NCBI GenBank assembly: GCA_009192285.1
Contig: WBVU01000015.1
Location: forward strand, 434,001-498,000
From: Morchella semilibera
Taxonomy: Eukaryota > Ascomycota > Pezizomycetes > Pezizales > Morchellaceae
DNA: 64,000 nt
Reading direction: 5' to 3'
The notes under the pieces are model-generated. The model saw only the letters and a program-made list of their open reading frames with translations, had not been told where the DNA came from and made no database searches. Position numbers and translations under genes: made by a program. This document shows, piece by piece, positions 25,355 to 36,915 of this stretch. Positions within the stretch are counted from its first letter, which is position 1; each line of letters opens with the position of its first letter.

Positions 25355-27207
25355 ATGGGGCGGGCTGCCGATAGAATCCTTTCCCGACGACAGATTGAAG
25401 GTTTGATTGCCGAAGGAAAAACAATCATAATTCTGGATCAAGATGTCCTTCGTGTTGATGCCTGGTTGAAATTCCATCCGGGAGGCGATAAAGCTATTCT
25501 GCACATGGTCGGTCGGGATGCCACTGATGAAATAAATGCGTACGTGTTCCTAAACTACACAACCCTGGGTATTTACTAATTGAATAGTTTGCATTCCAAT
25601 GAAACCCGGAATCGGATGAAAAGCTTTGCAATTGGTAAGATTCAAGAGACTTGGACCAATTTCCTACCACCGCTACATGGTGGTGAGTTTCGGCCATATA
25701 TCGAAGGCGAAGAAGATGAGGCAGACGAGCCCCAGGAGATGAACGAGGAATTGTGCGAGCCCGAGTGCCCGAGTACGCCTGCTCGTTCTGAATCACCAGC
25801 ATCCATCTTCGATGATGATAGAAGCTTCCTGCGTGACCCAAGTATTCTTCGTAGACGCCAAGGTTCCGCCGTCGCATCCTCATCATCTTCAATAACTGAG
25901 ATAAGTGTTAACGATGAGTTCGGCCTCGATGAGCTTACCCGAAAAAATATTGAAGCGGATCTTGCAAAATACCCAGCTCTTGACCCCGAAACACAGGGAA
26001 AGATTGTCAGGGAATATAGGAAATTGGACCAGCGAATAAGGGCGGCAGGACTTTACAATTGCAATTACTTCAGGTATATGAAGGAATTTACTCGATACTT
26101 GACCTTTCTATCAATTTCAATCATCTGCCTACGCTATGGGTTATTCAAGACTTCCGCATTCTTTCTTGGGTTGTTCTGGCATCAGATTACATTTTCCGCA
26201 CATGATGCAGGTCATATGGGAATTACACACAATTTTCATATAGACACTTGCTTTGGGATCTTCATTGCCGATTTTTGTGGCGGGCTCTCTTTGGGATGGT
26301 GGAAGCGAAGTCACAATGTAAGGAATATCTTTCTTTTCATAACACCAGAAAGTAGTTCAACCATTGATATTATATTAGGTGCATCATATTGTTACCAATG
26401 ACCCTGAGCATGATCCCGATATTGAACATCTTCCTTTTTTTGCTGTCAGCCACCGCTTCTTTACTAGCTTGTTTTCAACATATTACGATCGCGTGATGCA
26501 TTACGATGCAGCAGCAAGATTCCTCATCAGGTTCCAAAACTATCTGTATTACCCGGTGTTGTGTCTTGGGAGGTTTAACCTTTACCGTCTTTCCTGGGAA
26601 TATCTAATCCTTGGACTTGGGCCAAGGAAGGGAGTCGCGGCGTACCAGAGATGGCTCGAACTTGCCGGCATGGTAGTATTTTGGTATTGGTTCGGCTATG
26701 GTCTAATATACAACTCGCTACCCACAAATTGGGATCGTTTTACATACATTATGATCAGCCACATTGTCACAATGCCTTTACATGTGCAAATCACTTTATC
26801 ACACTTTGCCATGTCCACTGCGGATCTAGGCGTAGGGGAAAGTTTTGCGCAGAAGATGCTGAGAACTACTATGGACGTGGATTGCCCACGGTGGTTAGAC
26901 TTCTTTCATGGAGGATTACAATTTCAGGTTCGTTCATAACATATTCTCCGTGCATACGGTAACTCAAGCTAACAGTTTACTCCGATAGGCAATTCACCAT
27001 CTTTTCCCTCGTATTCCTAGACACAATCTTCGTGATACCCAGAAGCTGGTTCTAGAGTTTTGCAAGGAGACTGGGGTACCATATACAATTTACGGATTTT
27101 ACGATGGTAATAAGGAGATTATTGGTCACCTAGGTGAAATCGGAAAACAGGCTGCAATTTTCGCCGACTGCCAGGCCGCCATTCTCAAGGGAGAGGCTGG
27201 TCATTGA
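25355..27207 (+). CDS. Delta8-sphingolipid desaturase (cyt b5-fused)
   Basis: Predicted 560-aa ER membrane enzyme adding the Delta8 double bond to the long-chain base of fungal glucosylceramides. Exons: 25355-25539, 25588-26317, 26379-26927, 26989-27207 (1683 nt). An N-terminal cytochrome b5-like heme domain has HPGG at 41-44. An acidic, Ser-rich linker spans roughly 100-165. The fatty-acid desaturase domain carries three histidine boxes: HDAGH (267-271), HNVHH (304-308, joined by splicing) and the variant third box QAIHH (488-492), whose Gln is characteristic of b5-fused front-end desaturases. Length and layout match fungal Delta8 enzymes. The first ATG is at 25355. The third intron uses donor GTTCGT and falls inside the last histidine box. 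Its substrate normally comes from ceramide synthesis; no partner gene is nearby. Confidence 0.94.
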
Positions 27208-29069
27208 ATAATGTCTCTTTATATTTCATTCTCTCGCATTTTCTTGTGGCCGTATGGTTTATTCTCTTTTAATTCATGTCCGAATGTGTTGGCCCTGCTC
27301 AAATCCCTTTGCGCTCTGGCCGCAAGGGCCTAAGATGTTCCTTTTAGATCTTGTAATTTTCATCCAAGATATTCATTAGATGGTTTGTTTAGAAAGGTCC
27401 TGTATATACTATTTTGACAATCAGTATATATGACTCTGCTGTTTAGTGCATCATACATCTGTACCCTATGTGTTCCATTGGCCCCGTGTATCGCATGTGC
27501 TCTTGGTTATTTCATCAGTTACACAGTTATCAAGTAGATGCTGTCAACTTTAATTGGGTCGCCTCCGCGCGCTCTGAAACCTGGAAACGTCTGTTTCATC
27601 ATCTCACGGATAATCATTCAGCCCCAAGAGCTCAGACCCCTATGTGGCCCTGCACCTTCACCTGCTAGACGGTGTACCGAGGTTGGGCTAAGTTAGTGCG
27701 ACAGCGGTAAGGCAGGTTTCGCTGCGGATTTCCTGGTGTTCCAGAAACCTCCGCAGTCGTCCAGAACAGGAATTCTAGCAGCTACCCCACAATTGGCTGG
27801 CAGGGAAATCAGCATCAACGACAACACACCTCTGTTATATCAATGGATAAAGTTATGTACGCCCGAGAAAGACTTATATGTTTTCTTTTACTCAATCTAG
27901 AAGCTGTTTATCCCTGAGTCAAAGAAAAGGAAAATATCCGAAGGATGAGCTGAAAGAACCTTCTATGCAGTGCTTCTGTTGCACAGCAGCTTCACAACTG
28001 CTTCCACATGCTTAAACCGCAACTACATACATCATCAAAGGTTTACTCAAGATGGATCTGCGGGCTGTGGTGACACCGATCAAATGGTGTGTGGATTTTA
28101 AGGTCATCTGATATACCTAGTTCCAGAAGGCCGCTAGGAGTGCAGCTGAAGTTATGATATGATCCAGGAGCAATATCCGACGCCCAATCCTTCCATATCC
28201 AGGAGTATTAATACCGGAGAGTATCCTTAAAGCTCCGACTGATGGATTCCAGTTAGGGCGGGTTGACTTCACCCTTTCGACATTCCGGTTGAGCTTCCCG
28301 CTTTCATCCTCAGAACTAAAGTGACTACATGTACATGTAGGTAACATTGTACCTACTCTACTACTCTACATGTATGTGCAAGCAGTTATCAAATCCAATC
28401 ATAAGCACCTAGAGTACATGTATTTATGTATGTCCTGGGTGGATGAGACAGAGGACGAAATCTCTCTCATGCATAAACCTGCGAACTTTGTATCATATCT
28501 AAGTATTCTAGAGACTAGAGTTGCTTACCCGGATGTCCTTACAGCAGGTTTTGGGCACTTATGCATGAGAGATTTCTCTGTCTCATCCACCCAGGACATA
28601 CTGCCTCATTGCAGTGAGGATCGATTCGTTCAAGCTATGTAGTACAAAGTGAGTTTAAGTTCTTATCGGAGCCGGGGCTAGTGTCCAGGGTTTGCGATTA
28701 GCAACCCTTGTATGCAGGTCTTGAAACAAAAACAGTTCTTTGAAAATCATTGTATCATATATGCACTTGAGCGATTCAGGGTCAGGGCTGCTTGAGGGAA
28801 ATGATCAAGTTTCTTTATCTAGGAGTGATGGTGGGGTGGGGTGCAACAGCACATTAGTGGATCAAGCTCGTTGCCAAGGCTGCTAGCGCGAAAAGCTAGG
28901 CCGCGACATAAACAAAAACAACGCCTATGTATGCTCCATAACTTCTTTCAACACACACCAACAAAAATCCCCACACAGTCGACACGACACGATTGCTTTC
29001 ACAAATCTTGAGGGAAGCTCCCAAAACGCTAGCGCGTAGCGCACCTCCCAAGAAGAATCTCACTACATC
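27208..29069. other. Intergenic with one foldback element
   Basis: Between two same-strand genes. Holds the desaturase 3' end, a small imperfect hairpin at about 27723-27758, TACATGTA copies near 28325-28425, the foldback element at 28428-28601, and the promoter of the spindle-pole scaffold gene. No supported ORF. Confidence 0.6.
28428..28601. repeat. Foldback element, about 43-47-bp arms
   Basis: The left arm (28428-28474) and right arm (28559-28601) share a near-perfect inverted match over GTATGTCCTGGGTGGATGAG and on through CATGCATAA. The left arm has about six extra bases, which look like small insertions. The loop is about 84 nt. CATGTAT lies just outside the left arm. Confidence 0.75.
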
Positions 29070-32000
29070 ATGGTTGCTCCAGGCATCGGTATTGACAGCC
29101 CTCGGACAGAGTTACCTTCCGATGGATCGATTGGTGACCTAGATTTGGGCTCTCGAATGGACTCGTTCCAATCGCCCGGGGAAGGGGATGACCTCCTGAA
29201 ACCTAATAAAGGCGGCAGACGACAGCGTACAAACATGACACCTGCGCGACAGATCTTTGGGAGCATTGCCAACCGCGGAGGACCGAGCAAGAACGAGTTC
29301 ACACCGCTGCTGAAGAGTGTACAGAAATCGAATCTCCGTGCAAGAGTTGGTGGTAACAAGGGAGTACCACCAACCCCAGCATTCTTAAAGAGTGGGAAAT
29401 TGGACATGATGGACAGCCCGGGGCTGCCACAGGGCGAGAGGAGCTCGTACGGCGGCGATGAATCAACGTACCAGAGTCAAAATGATACCGTTCTAGGCCC
29501 GATGCCCGATTCTAGTATCAATTCAACACCAATGGTTGCTCTACCAAGGAGAGGGGAGAATCCCGGTGTTTTAGAGCACGACGGACAAATGACATTGAGG
29601 GAACAGGAGAAAGTATGACATCCTTAGTTTTTTTTCGCTTCAACAAAAATGACGGATTACTAAATACAAATAGATTATCGACGAAATCAAAAAAGAGAAC
29701 TTTGGATTGAAGCTCAAGATTGTTTTCATGGAGGAACGACTGAAGAAGCTCGGTCCCGAGCACAACGAGGAAGCAATCAAAGAAGTGAGATCAAAGTTCT
29801 TTAAAATGCCGATCAAATCTTTTGTTATTAACCATATCTTATTTTATCATTTTGGACAGAATATAGAAATCAAAGTCGAACGAGCTACCCTCAAAGCCGA
29901 GCTTAAACGATATAGAAAGTCCCTCAATGACTCCGAAAAGGCCATCACCGATCTTCGCCAGCAGATGATGGCGATCCAAGATAGCAAGCAAAGGGGCTAC
30001 GACGATGGCCGACGGAACGAGGAACGTGCAAGGGCTCTTCAGGAAATGACGCAACAATTGGAGGAGAAGGACAAAGAGCTGCGGGCAAAAGAGAAAGAGA
30101 TAGAGGTAAAAGAGAAGGAACTCGATGAGGTTTTGGATGAAAACGACCGACTCCGTGAAGAGGCCCAAGACTACCAGAAACAGGTCGACAACATGGAGAG
30201 AGAGGATGATGAGGAGATGAAGAAATTGAATAAAGAACTAGAGAAGATTGAAGAAGAGAAGGCTGAACTGGAAGCTGAGATGAGAGAGAAAGATCGGCTG
30301 CTCGATGAGCGTGAAGCTGAATTGGATGGCGTTGATTCTGAACTTAAGGGCAAAGATCGTGAAATCCAGGAGCTGAAGAGTGATAATAGGAGTTTGCAAG
30401 AGAGGCTTAAGTCAATGGAGCAAGAAATGCAAGGTAAGCAGGGCGATAGGGACGAACAACTTGTAAAGAAAGATGAGGCTCTGCGAAAAGCGGAGCAAAA
30501 GATACGAGACCTCGAAAAGGTAATACTCTTTAATCAAATGACAACGTGCATATGGCTTATAACGTTATATGTCTTAGACTGTTCGAGATCTCCAAAACAA
30601 TATCGAGGACGAGCAAACAGAGAAATCCCGTGCTCTTCAAGAAAACAAGAGAGTTCAGAGCGAGTATGAACGGGTTCGGAATAACCAGACAAGGCTGGAA
30701 AGTGAAAAACGGAGTCTCGAAGACGCCCTCGAAAAACTCCGCGATGAGGCTCGCAACAAAAGCTTTGCCTACAAGGGCAGGATAGGCGAGCGTGAAAACC
30801 AAAGAGAGAATCTTAGAGGAGAATTGGAACAGCTTCGCCAAGAGTATGACAGCTTGCAGGTACTTCACCAAGAGAGGGCCGCGGAGACACAGCGCCTCAA
30901 GTCTAGATTAGAGCAGCTAAACGGGGACTTTGATGGTGAATTTCAAGCCATCCAAACAGTATGTGTCATTATGCGTCATTTTCTTTTTTTCATACTTTAT
31001 GTAAAACTGATGATTATAGGAACTTAATGATGTCAAGCGCCAAAGAGATACTATCAACAAGTCCCGTGTTGAGCTTGAAGGGAAGGTACGAAAACTTGAA
31101 TCAGATCTCCAGCTTAGTATTTCAGAAAAAGACTCTATCGATAGATCTCACCAGGAGCTGGAGCTGGAATTGCGTAAAGCCCGGTCAGCCCGTAGTGAAA
31201 TCGAGGTGGAGCTTCGCAAGGCTCAATCCAATATGCAGAGTCTAGCCATGGAGAAGGATAACGCTATCAGCAGCTCTCGGGGTGAGCTCGAGGTGGAGCT
31301 ACTTAAGGTCCGTACGTCTCGTAATGAACTTGAAGCAGCTCTCCGTAAAGCCCAATCAGACCTTCAGAATGTACAGGCTGAGAAAGGGCTCATTCGTCAA
31401 CGTCATGATGCCTTGACATCAGAGTCGGAGGACTTTCAAAGGCAAGTTGATAAGTTGAGGAGCAACCTCCAGGAAGCAAACTCAACGCTACAAAAAGAAA
31501 GGCAGATGGCGGAGGCAAGTGAACAGTCTCTAAGGCGTGAGTGGGAAGAAGATAAAACCAACCTCAACGAGGAGCTCGAGGCGATGGATAGAGAGCTTGC
31601 AGAGAAGGAGAAGCAGCATGAACGTGCTATCTCCAACTGGCAATCTGAGAAGCGTCAGCTGGAGAACAGAATTCAAAAGGCCGAGATCACCGCCGAAGAT
31701 CTCAAGAGGACGATTGAACAACTACAGCAGGCTGAAAGTTCAATTCAAGGAAAAGAGACCAAGGTAAATTTTAATTAATATCCTAGAAGCCCACAACTAT
31801 TACTAATTTAATATTAAATCTTAGTTGGTCAGTGCCTTAAAGTCTGAGAATGAGAGGCACAAGAAAGAAGAGGCTAATCTCAACCAACAAATTCTCGAAC
31901 TTCAAGATGAGATTGAGGAAAGGAAGGCTGCCCTTGATGTCAAGATTGCCGAGCATAACGCTACGAAGGAGGAGCTCAGGCAGTCAAGAAAAGCTGAGAA

Positions 32001-34198
32001 AGTTTTGGAGGAGAAAGTCAAGTATTTGGATGATGAGGTGGAACTGCTCAGCGCTCAGCTCGATGAGGAGAAAGAGAACGCGGACGAAGAAATTGATGCT
32101 GCAAAGTCTGAAGTGGAAACCCTCCGCCAGAAGCTCAACGCTACCAAATTGGAGCTCAGTCGACTTGAGAGCCAGCACGGCAAAGCTCGATACGAAGCAC
32201 AGGTGGTCAAGGGAGATCTCGAGCAAGAGGCACAGACCCAGCGAGCACTCAAGGAGGAAATCCAAGACGCTACCAGGCGTCTTGAAAATGTTAAGAAAGA
32301 GAAGCAGCAATTGCAAGAACAACTCGTAAAAGCCAAAACCCAAGCCAGCACACTCCGAGTCACAAATATGGAGATTGAAGCTGAGCGGGATGAATTGAAG
32401 AGCCAGCTCCAACAGATCTCACACAAGGCTGGTTCCTCGAAGAATCTCGATCACGAGAAGGCCGAGTTAAGGAAGGCAAAGAGCAAGATTGAGATTGACC
32501 TCCAACGGGCAAAGGACGAGCGTGCAGTTCTTGAGCAGCGAGCCAATGATCTGGAGGCAGATCTTCAAGACGCTATTGACACCGCCCAGAAACAAGAGAC
32601 CAAACTCCAGGACCGCGTCCGAGAGCTTAAGGGCCAACTGAAATCGATCATGAACGAACGTGAAAGCGAACGCCAAGCATCCCAACGTGATGTCGCCCGC
32701 CTTGAAGCCAGAATCGACGAACTTCTCAAACTAGACCGCCAAGATGGGGGTCTGGAGCTGGAACTGGAAAATCTTCGTGCCAGCTTATCTGATGCAAGGA
32801 AGCGGGAGAATGAGTTTGTCCAGAAAGAGGCAGCTAGTAGAAAGACAATCCGCGAGCTCCGCCATCAAGTCGACCAGCTTGACCGCGAGCTGCTTGATAG
32901 TAAGAACGCTGCTGCACTCCAGTCTCCCCCAATGGGAGGCTCGCCCCGCTCGGGTAGGAAGTCCGAGGTCGAAGACCTCAGACGGCAAATTAGTGCCTGT
33001 CAAGAGCAAATCCGGGAATACCGGTCCAAAGCCAAGACCATGGAACGAAAGAACGGCGACCAGAAGGCTGCATACGAGCAACTTGAGATCGAGAAATCTC
33101 TGCTAGATCAGGAAATCGCCGAAATCAGGGAAACAAATGAGGCCATGGTCCGCAAGAATTTTGAAGTTGGTGGTACAGTCGGTGAACTCAGGAAGCGAAT
33201 CCATACCTTGGAAAGGGAACTGCATAGTGCTAAGCTGGACCAACACCTCAAGAATTCCGAGGACACCAGAACCGCCCAGCAGCAGATTGCAGAGGAGCGG
33301 CAAGAGCTTCATGAACATATCAAGACTGCAACACTGGAGATTGAGCAACTGCAAGCCCAGATGAACGCTCGGGACGAAGAGATACGTCTCCGCCGAAAGA
33401 AGGAGAAGGAACTCGACGCGCAAGTGCGGAACCTACGAAAGGAAAAGAGTCAACTTGACTCTCTTTCTCAAGGAACCGCAGAGGACTTGAAGAAAATCAC
33501 TCGGCGCTACCAAAAGGCCGTCGAGAAGACTGCCCAGCTACAGGCTGCATGGGATGAGGAGCGCAGGGCCATCAAGCAGCGTGTGCGGTTCTCCGAAAGC
33601 ACTAGTAGGCGTGACACCGCACGGACGGAAACCGACGCCAAAGCCCTCGAAAGCCAGATTGGGCAGGCGGAGGTACGACACAGAGCCGAAATCAAGGGTC
33701 TGGCCAAACAGATCCGCTATCTCCGGGCCAAGGTTGCCCGAGAAGCTGGATTTAGAGCGGATCTGTCGTTCAGCAAGAATTTCTTCCTGATGCAAATCAA
33801 TCTCTACAGTGCATGGTAAGTGAATGGACGGATGTGTCAGATATAACCCAACAACCCTCAAGGATCATGTCCGCTGATAGGTTATATTACAGCAACGAGG
33901 CAAATATGCAGTTGATTGAGCAGATGGGCATTTTCCCTGACCGCTATATACGCGAGAAGAGACCTTCACTGCGTTCGGTGGTGCATACACTCATTGCGGG
34001 GATCCGGATGAGGTTAGTCCTGACATCCCTCCATCTCCCTCCCCTTGTTTCTACTAGATGGTGGTGGTGGTGCTAACCTAAGTGAATAGTAAACTTCAAC
34101 GCAGTTGGGCAGAGAGCAAGGAACTGAAAACCTCGTTGGCTAAATCACTGGAGCTAACCAGACGAGGTGCTGCGGCGGCTGCGGCTGGCAGAGCATAG
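29070..34198 (+). CDS. CM1/PACT spindle-pole body scaffold (Pcp1/PcpA- or ApsB-like)
   Basis: Predicted 1552-aa coiled-coil protein that would recruit gamma-tubulin complexes to spindle-pole bodies or other microtubule-organising centres. Exons: 29070-29612, 29674-29784, 29860-30519, 30578-30958, 31020-31763, 31825-33815, 33893-34012, 34090-34198 (4659 nt). After a disordered N-terminus, a centrosomin motif 1 (CM1) spans about residues 175-218 (TLREQEK...ENFGLKLK...ERLKKLGPE) and is interrupted by an intron. Residues about 220-1440 are almost continuous Glu/Lys/Gln/Leu heptads. The C-terminus, about 1455-1525, is PACT-like (FFLMQINLYSAC...IREKRPSLR). CM1 plus PACT fits Pcp1/PcpA best. Databases often label such proteins ApsB, whose Mto1 relatives lack a clear PACT, so I withhold a symbol. 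It converges on the phosphotransferase gene. Confidence 0.88.
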
Positions 34199-34612
34199 TG
34201 AAGGGTGGAGGAAAAAAAGGAAGGAGAAGGCGTTTAGGTCTGTCTAGGTTTTTAATGAAATTTACCCTCGCACGACTCTTTTTTTTTTTATTTTTTTTTT
34301 TTTATTTATTGGTTACGGAAAATACTTTACGAGTTTGTAAAAATAACTGTTATGTCTTTTTAGGGGTGTTTGAGTACGGTTTTTTTTTTTTTTTTTACTT
34401 TTATTTTATTTCCTCCTTTGCGTTTTACCCTCTTTTCCTTATATTATTTGGACGGGGCGTATCTTTGTACAGTAAGTGATTGGGAATTGTTACTGCTATC
34501 CCCAGACTGAGGCTTTTCTTCTATTCCCCAGATGCGATTACAGAAAAGAGAAAAGAGAAAAAAGAAAAAGAAAGAGAGGGAAATGATATCAATTACTACT
34601 TATTATTACTTA
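34199..34612. other. Convergent 3' region with T-runs
   Basis: A 414-bp gap between two convergent stop codons. It contains long T-runs (about 34278-34310 and 34380-34397) and an A/G-rich stretch (about 34540-34580). No gene; it probably holds both transcript ends. Confidence 0.65.
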
Positions 34613-35708
34613 CTACTCGGTGGTCCAATTGACGAGGGAATTGAGGCACTTTATGAGGTTTTTCCGTTCCTCCATCTCGTTGCTGTAACCGTCTGCCTGG
34701 TGGTAATACGTCTCGACTATCTTGATCGTCGAGTAATAGGCCGAATACCTACAACAATTATCAGAAAAACTGCATGAACACCAGGGGTTGGAAGCAGAAA
34801 GCAGAAACTCACATCAAGGCCCTACACCTCTCCCCCCTACTCCACCCCTCCCCCTCCCCAGCAGCAACAACAAGCTCCCTAACCCCCCCACAAAGGACCT
34901 CATCCCCCCACACGGCCCTCTCAAAGTCCACCACCCCGCTCACCTCCCCGCTCGCCGCATCCACCAGCACGCTCCCATCGCCGAAATCCAGCACCGCCAG
35001 CCGCGGCACCGCAACCTCGTCCAGCACGGGCGCCCACCGGTCCCACGCCGCGCGCAGCGCCTCGTACGGCAGCAGCACCTGCATCTCCTCCCCGTCGCGC
35101 AGCACCGCCTCGCATAGCGCGCCGAAGCACTCCCGCCACGTCCCGTACCGCGGCGCCGTGGGCACCGCCCTCCCGAAGCTACCCTCCGGGGACGGTGGTG
35201 GTGGCAGCGGCGGCGGTGTGCGCGAGAGCTGCTGCTGCAGCGCCCTGACCCGGCGGTCGACGAGGGCGGATGCGGACGGGGAGAGAGTGTTGCGGAGGGC
35301 GGGCAGCGGCGTCCCCGGGAGTGCGCTCATGAGGATGTAGGGCGCGTCGAGGAGCGTGCGGGTGTCATCGTAGGCAATGAGTGTCGCGGTGGGGAGGGTG
35401 GGGTTCGCGGCGCGCAGGTGCTGCAGAATGCTGGCTTCGGCGGAGAGGATGGAGGTCTCGTAGCGCAGGGGACGGTGCGTGGGCGGTGGGCCGAGCTTGA
35501 GGATGTAGGTGGTGCCGCCGGCGCCGGCGCCGAGGGTGAGGGCGTAGGTGCTGTTGTGGTTGGAGGAGGGGAGGGGGGTAATGGCCGTGAGTGGGAGGAG
35601 GTTGCCGGGGAGGGCGGTGTCAATGATTTTTTGGACCTCCGAGTGTGGGCCGGAGGTGGCGGCGGCGGCGGCGGTGGTGGTGGTGGTGGTGGTGACGCTG
35701 TGGACCAT
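34613..35708 (-). CDS. APH/choline-kinase-fold phosphotransferase
   Basis: Predicted 343-aa member of the fungal aminoglycoside-phosphotransferase-like family, substrate unknown. Exons on the complement: 34813-35708 and 34613-34748 (1032 nt). The Thr/Ala-rich N-terminus is coded by trinucleotide repeats. Lys71 in YILKLG is the candidate ATP-binding lysine, and VVDFERAVWGD (259-269) is the DFG-like metal loop. The catalytic loop is unusual: where the family has an H-x-D...N pattern, residues 236-250 read RLAVLDFGDGSVLVD, keeping Asp241 but with Val for His and Ser for Asn. Activity is therefore uncertain. The coding DNA is very G+C-rich with GGN runs, unlike most neighbours except TAN1. The second exon supplies a helical C-terminus (YYSTIKIVETYYHQ). 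A resistance role should not be inferred. Confidence 0.78.
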
Positions 35709-36684
35709 TGTGACGACGGAGTGGGGGGGAGGGAGGGCTACATCGATACGGAAGAGAAGGAGGGGGAGGGGGTATTTGTATTTATAATTTTTATTTGTAC
35801 ATGGGCGTTTTTTTTTTTTTATTTTCAGGCAGCTCTCAATCAAATCAATTGTCAGTCAAGCCCGTTCGTTCAAATGATATTGAGCAGAGAGGTCGGCGGT
35901 GTTTAGTAAATGCTGAGTGAGAAAGGAGATGATCATGATTATAATTATAATTATAATAAAACACCCCTTCCTTCCTTGCCTCCTTTTCGCTTTTTCCTAT
36001 TTACTGTATGTGCCAAAGAGCCAAAAGGGCAGATACAAATATGTATGTAGCTACATCAGCCTACATGTAGCTATAGAGCGAGAAGAAGGACCGGAAATGA
36101 AAGGGCCCCAATTACCACCAATTCCGGTCCAATCCAATCCAATCCAATTAATCCGGATCGAAGCGAACAAGCGAACCAGCGAATAATAGATATAATAAAA
36201 AAGATAAATAAAAATAAACCCCCTCCCCCCCCAGTCCCAGCTTCCCAAGCCTATGGTAGCTATCACCATTGCAGCTTAGCTCTTCCCCCCGGGCTGTCGC
36301 GCCAGCTGCAACGTTGCACGAGAGCTCGCCAAAGTCGCTAAATCGGTGGTTCGGGCCAGGCCGAATCGGGAACATTTTGGCGAAGTCGCTCAAGTCATGG
36401 ATTAAACTTTTGTTGTTAGGTGGGGCCCCCGGGTGATATGCGGGGAGGGGGGTGATTATTGATATTTTCCCTTTATTGTTATTGTTATTGTTATTATTAT
36501 TATCTTGGCTCTATTAGGTACATATGTAGGCTTGTAGCTACGATGTATGAGCTATGATGGTGGTAATGATAACGACGCCTGGCTGGACGACGGACGGCCC
36601 CACCACATGCAACGTGCAAATGCGCAAATGTGCAATGTGCAATGTAGCTGTTTTGTTTTATATTGTCAGTCAGCCAGTCAATCA

Positions 36685-36722
<38 letters not shown>

Positions 36723-36915
36723 GCCTGTCATGTCATGTCAGGCATCCTGTAATGTAAATATAAATGACTATGGGTCTGTGACAGTTTTTGGGGGGGAAGG
36801 GGGAGGATAGGGTGAGAATTAAAGGCACCCTGCTCCTTTCGAAAGTTTGTAATCCGCCGTTATTTTGTTTTTTGTTTTTTTAAAAGAAAAAATGGGCTAG
36901 GTAGTATGTTACACA
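35709..36915. other. Intergenic with simple repeats
   Basis: Gene-free. Contains the phosphotransferase promoter, an AATT-rich repeat at about 35938-35958, CTACATGTAGCT at about 36061, tandem AATCC units near 36130, TTATTG repeats at about 36472-36502, and a (GTCT)n array at 36687-36722. The right part should be the TAN1 3' flank. Confidence 0.65.
36687..36722. repeat. (GTCT)n microsatellite
   Basis: Eight to nine tandem TGTC units in the intergenic space, framed by CAGT repeats on the left (GTCAGTCAGCCAGTCAATCAG). Likely slippage-prone. Confidence 0.88.

Noticed and set aside
34613-35708. Antibiotic resistance gene (aminoglycoside phosphotransferase)
   Set aside because: The APH fold is widespread in fungi with unrelated or unknown substrates. 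Nothing indicates drug modification, and the catalytic loop is degenerate.
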